A DNA stretch of 7,156 bases. Origin: Sulfuricella sp. GTDB taxonomy: Bacteria; Pseudomonadota; Gammaproteobacteria; Burkholderiales; Sulfuricellaceae. The notes under the pieces are model-generated. The model was given only the letters and a program-made list of their open reading frames with translations, had not been told where the DNA came from and searched no databases. Positions 5,916 to 7,156 of this stretch are shown in pieces (the first letter of the stretch is position 1; every line of letters starts with the position of its first letter). The translations under genes were made by a program, and so were the position numbers. Where the stretch lies: contig JAUYSN010000161.1 of assembly GCA_030696235.1 (NCBI GenBank), forward strand, positions 1-7,156. The letters are read 5' to 3'.

Positions 5916-6464
5916 GTGCCGCCGGCTAAATTAGACGCGCCGCTGGCCAAGTTAGACGCGCCGCTGGCTGGTAAATGGGTGGTCATGGGGCGCATCGCCG
6001 CCCCATTCGGCGTTCTCGGCTGGGTCAAGGTGCAGCCGTTTACCGAGGAAGTCGGTGGGCTGCTGGATTTTCCCGTCTGGAATCTTGGGCGAGGCGGGCA
6101 GTGGCGCGAAGTCAAGGTGCTTGAGGCGGAGGCCCACCATAAAACTCTGGTTGCCAGGCTGGACGGGTGTAATGACCGCGATGCCGCAGCAGCGCTGAAG
6201 GGCCTTGAAGTCGCTGTGCCGCGCGCGGCGCTGCCGGAAGCGGCGGAAAACGAATATTACTGGTCCGACCTGATCGGGCTGGAAGTGGTGAATGTCCAGG
6301 GTGAAGAGCTGGGCAAGGTGGCGGAGCTTCTGGAAACCGGTGCGAACGACGTGCTGGTGGTAAAGGGGGAGCGCGAAAGGCTGCTCCCGTTTACCGCTCA
6401 GGTCATCCTCAAAGTCGACTTGGCTGCGGGACGGATCGACGTGGACTGGGGTGCGGATTATTGA
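5916..6464 (+). CDS. rimM: 16S rRNA processing protein RimM
   Basis: The product is 182 residues from the GTG at 5916. The conserved RimM N-domain runs from about [20 protein letters not shown] (22-41) to about 104, followed by a PRC-barrel domain from [14 protein letters not shown] (111-124) to the end, with TGANDVLVV in the middle and VDWGADY at the C-terminus. RimM binds the 30S head with S19 and assists maturation of the 16S 3' domain. The start is uncertain. GTG 5916 is the furthest upstream (an in-frame TAG lies at 5907) and gives the same total length as E. coli RimM, but it has no good Shine-Dalgarno. GTG 5979 or ATG 5985 would begin right at the conserved domain and are not better supported. 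The first 18 codons from 5916 contain a seven-codon tandem repeat. The stop overlaps the start of trmD. Confidence 0.95.
   Translation: MPPAKLDAPLAKLDAPLAGKWVVMGRIAAPFGVLGWVKVQPFTEEVGGLLDFPVWNLGRGGQWREVKVLEAEAHHKTLVARLDGCNDRDAAAALKGLEVAVPRAALPEAAENEYYWSDLIGLEVVNVQGEELGKVAELLETGANDVLVVKGERERLLPFTAQVILKVDLAAGRIDVDWGADY
5919..5969 (+). repeat. 21-bp tandem repeat (about 2.4 copies) at the start of rimM
   Basis: Units at 5919-5939 and 5940-5960 are followed by a partial third unit at 5961-5969. The encoded peptide reads [17 protein letters not shown]. The two full units differ at three bases: one changes Pro to Leu, and two are synonymous third-position changes (GCT/GCC, AAA/AAG). The period is exactly seven codons, so copy number changes would keep the frame. 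A degraded relative may extend upstream into the rpsP-rimM gap, where a TTAG and a GCGTGCCGCCGGC recur. Confidence 0.85.
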
Positions 6465-7156
6465 ATTTCGACGTCATCACCTTGTTCCCGCCGATGTTCG
6501 ACGCGCTGGCCAAACACGGCATCACGCGGCGCGCGCTGGAGCAGGAGCGTTTCCAGTTGCAGTTGTGGAATCCGCGCGACTTCACCGAGGACAACTATCG
6601 TACGGTGGATGATCGCCCCTACGGCGGCGGGCCGGGCATGGTGATGCTGGCCGAGCCGCTGGAAAAGGCGATCCTGGCTGCGAAAGAGCGGCAGAAGCAG
6701 ACTGGTGTGGCGAACCCGAGGGTGATTCATCTTTCCCCCCAAGGCAAGGTGCTTACCCACCAGCGGGTGATGGAGTTGACCCGGGAGCCCGGTTTGGTGC
6801 TGCTGGCGAGCCGTTATGAAGGCGTGGACGAGCGCTTGCTGCGCCATCAGGTGGATGAGGAAATCTCGATCGGCGACTACGTGCTGTCCGGCGGTGAGCT
6901 GGCGGCGATGGTGCTGATCGACGCCGTCGTCAGGCAGTTGCCGGGCGTACTCGGCGATGCCGAATCGGCCGTGCAGGATTCATTCGTGGACGGGCTGCTG
7001 GATTGCCCTCACTATACCCGCCCCGAGGTTTATCAGGGCGAGGCGGTGCCGGAAGTGCTGATGTCCGGGCACCACGCGGAAATTCAACGCTGGCGGTTAA
7101 AGCAGGCGTTGGGCAGGACCTGGTTGAGGCGGCCGGATTTATTGGCCGCCCGTCAG
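6461..7156 (+). CDS. trmD: tRNA (guanine-37-N1)-methyltransferase TrmD, 3' end beyond the window
   Basis: The frame is open to the right edge and gives 232 residues; E. coli TrmD has 255, so about 20 residues are missing. TrmD is an SpoU-TrmD (SPOUT) enzyme that uses S-adenosylmethionine to make m1G37 in tRNAs with G36G37 and so prevents +1 frameshifting. Visible motifs are [12 protein letters not shown] at the start, [14 protein letters not shown] (47-60), LSPQGK (91-96), the knot elements SRYEGVDER (117-125) and [12 protein letters not shown] (136-147), R158 in [10 protein letters not shown], the catalytic-type D173 in [10 protein letters not shown], and [10 protein letters not shown] (184-193), followed by [18 protein letters not shown]. 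The start is a TTG at 6461 that overlaps the rimM TGA as TTGA, with GGGGTG about 7 bases upstream. This implies translational coupling to rimM. rplS would be expected next. Confidence 0.97.
   Translation, partial: MNFDVITLFPPMFDALAKHGITRRALEQERFQLQLWNPRDFTEDNYRTVDDRPYGGGPGMVMLAEPLEKAILAAKERQKQTGVANPRVIHLSPQGKVLTHQRVMELTREPGLVLLASRYEGVDERLLRHQVDEEISIGDYVLSGGELAAMVLIDAVVRQLPGVLGDAESAVQDSFVDGLLDCPHYTRPEVYQGEAVPEVLMSGHHAEIQRWRLKQALGRTWLRRPDLLAARQ

Noticed and set aside
1..7156. Search for mobile elements, CRISPR arrays, tRNA/rRNA genes, phage or defence modules, or an undescribed multi-gene system.
   Set aside because: All coding space belongs to seven well-known housekeeping or pilus families with conserved order. 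Gaps are at most about 92 bp, and no direct-repeat arrays, integrase or transposase motifs or tRNA-like folds were seen.

Overview
This window is a chromosomal housekeeping region, most likely from a betaproteobacterium. The pointers are the GC-rich codon use, the protein sequences (S16, RimM, TrmD, Ffh, PilB), and the gene order, in which type IV pilus genes follow a CorB/YpjD pair that is divergent from ffh. I cannot name a genus from sequence alone, although the order resembles what I recall of Nitrosomonadales and related betaproteobacteria.

Left half, minus strand (read from 4145 down to 1): ypjD (CcsA-like integral membrane protein), corB-like (CNNM/CBS/CorC transport-associated protein), pilB (type IV pilus extension ATPase), and the first 70 codons of pilC (inner-membrane pilus platform protein), which runs off the left edge. 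ypjD and corB are 33 bp apart. pilB is separated from corB by 75 bp that contain a plausible sigma-70 promoter. pilC follows pilB by 10 bp, with its ribosome binding site against the pilB stop.

Right half, plus strand (4237 to 7156): ffh (signal recognition particle GTPase), then the classic rpsP-rimM-trmD operon (ribosomal protein S16, 16S processing factor, tRNA m1G37 methyltransferase). trmD is open at the right edge. A good promoter lies between ffh and rpsP. rimM starts 11 bp after the rpsP stop, and trmD overlaps the end of rimM by 4 bp. The ffh / rpsP-rimM-trmD block with ypjD-corB divergent from ffh is the same arrangement as in E. coli. In E. coli the pil genes are elsewhere.

Functionally, the right half serves protein targeting, ribosome assembly and translational fidelity. 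The left half serves the envelope: ion homeostasis and pilus extension. I looked for an undescribed system and found none. All seven coding regions belong to well-known families, and no intergenic gap exceeds about 92 bp. What merits a second look is small-scale: a 21-bp in-frame tandem repeat at the rimM start, a hairpin over the rpsP ribosome binding site, a 14-bp palindrome between ypjD and ffh, a dyad in the pilB promoter, an A9 tract at the start of pilC, and a micro-ORF overlapping the TTG start of corB.
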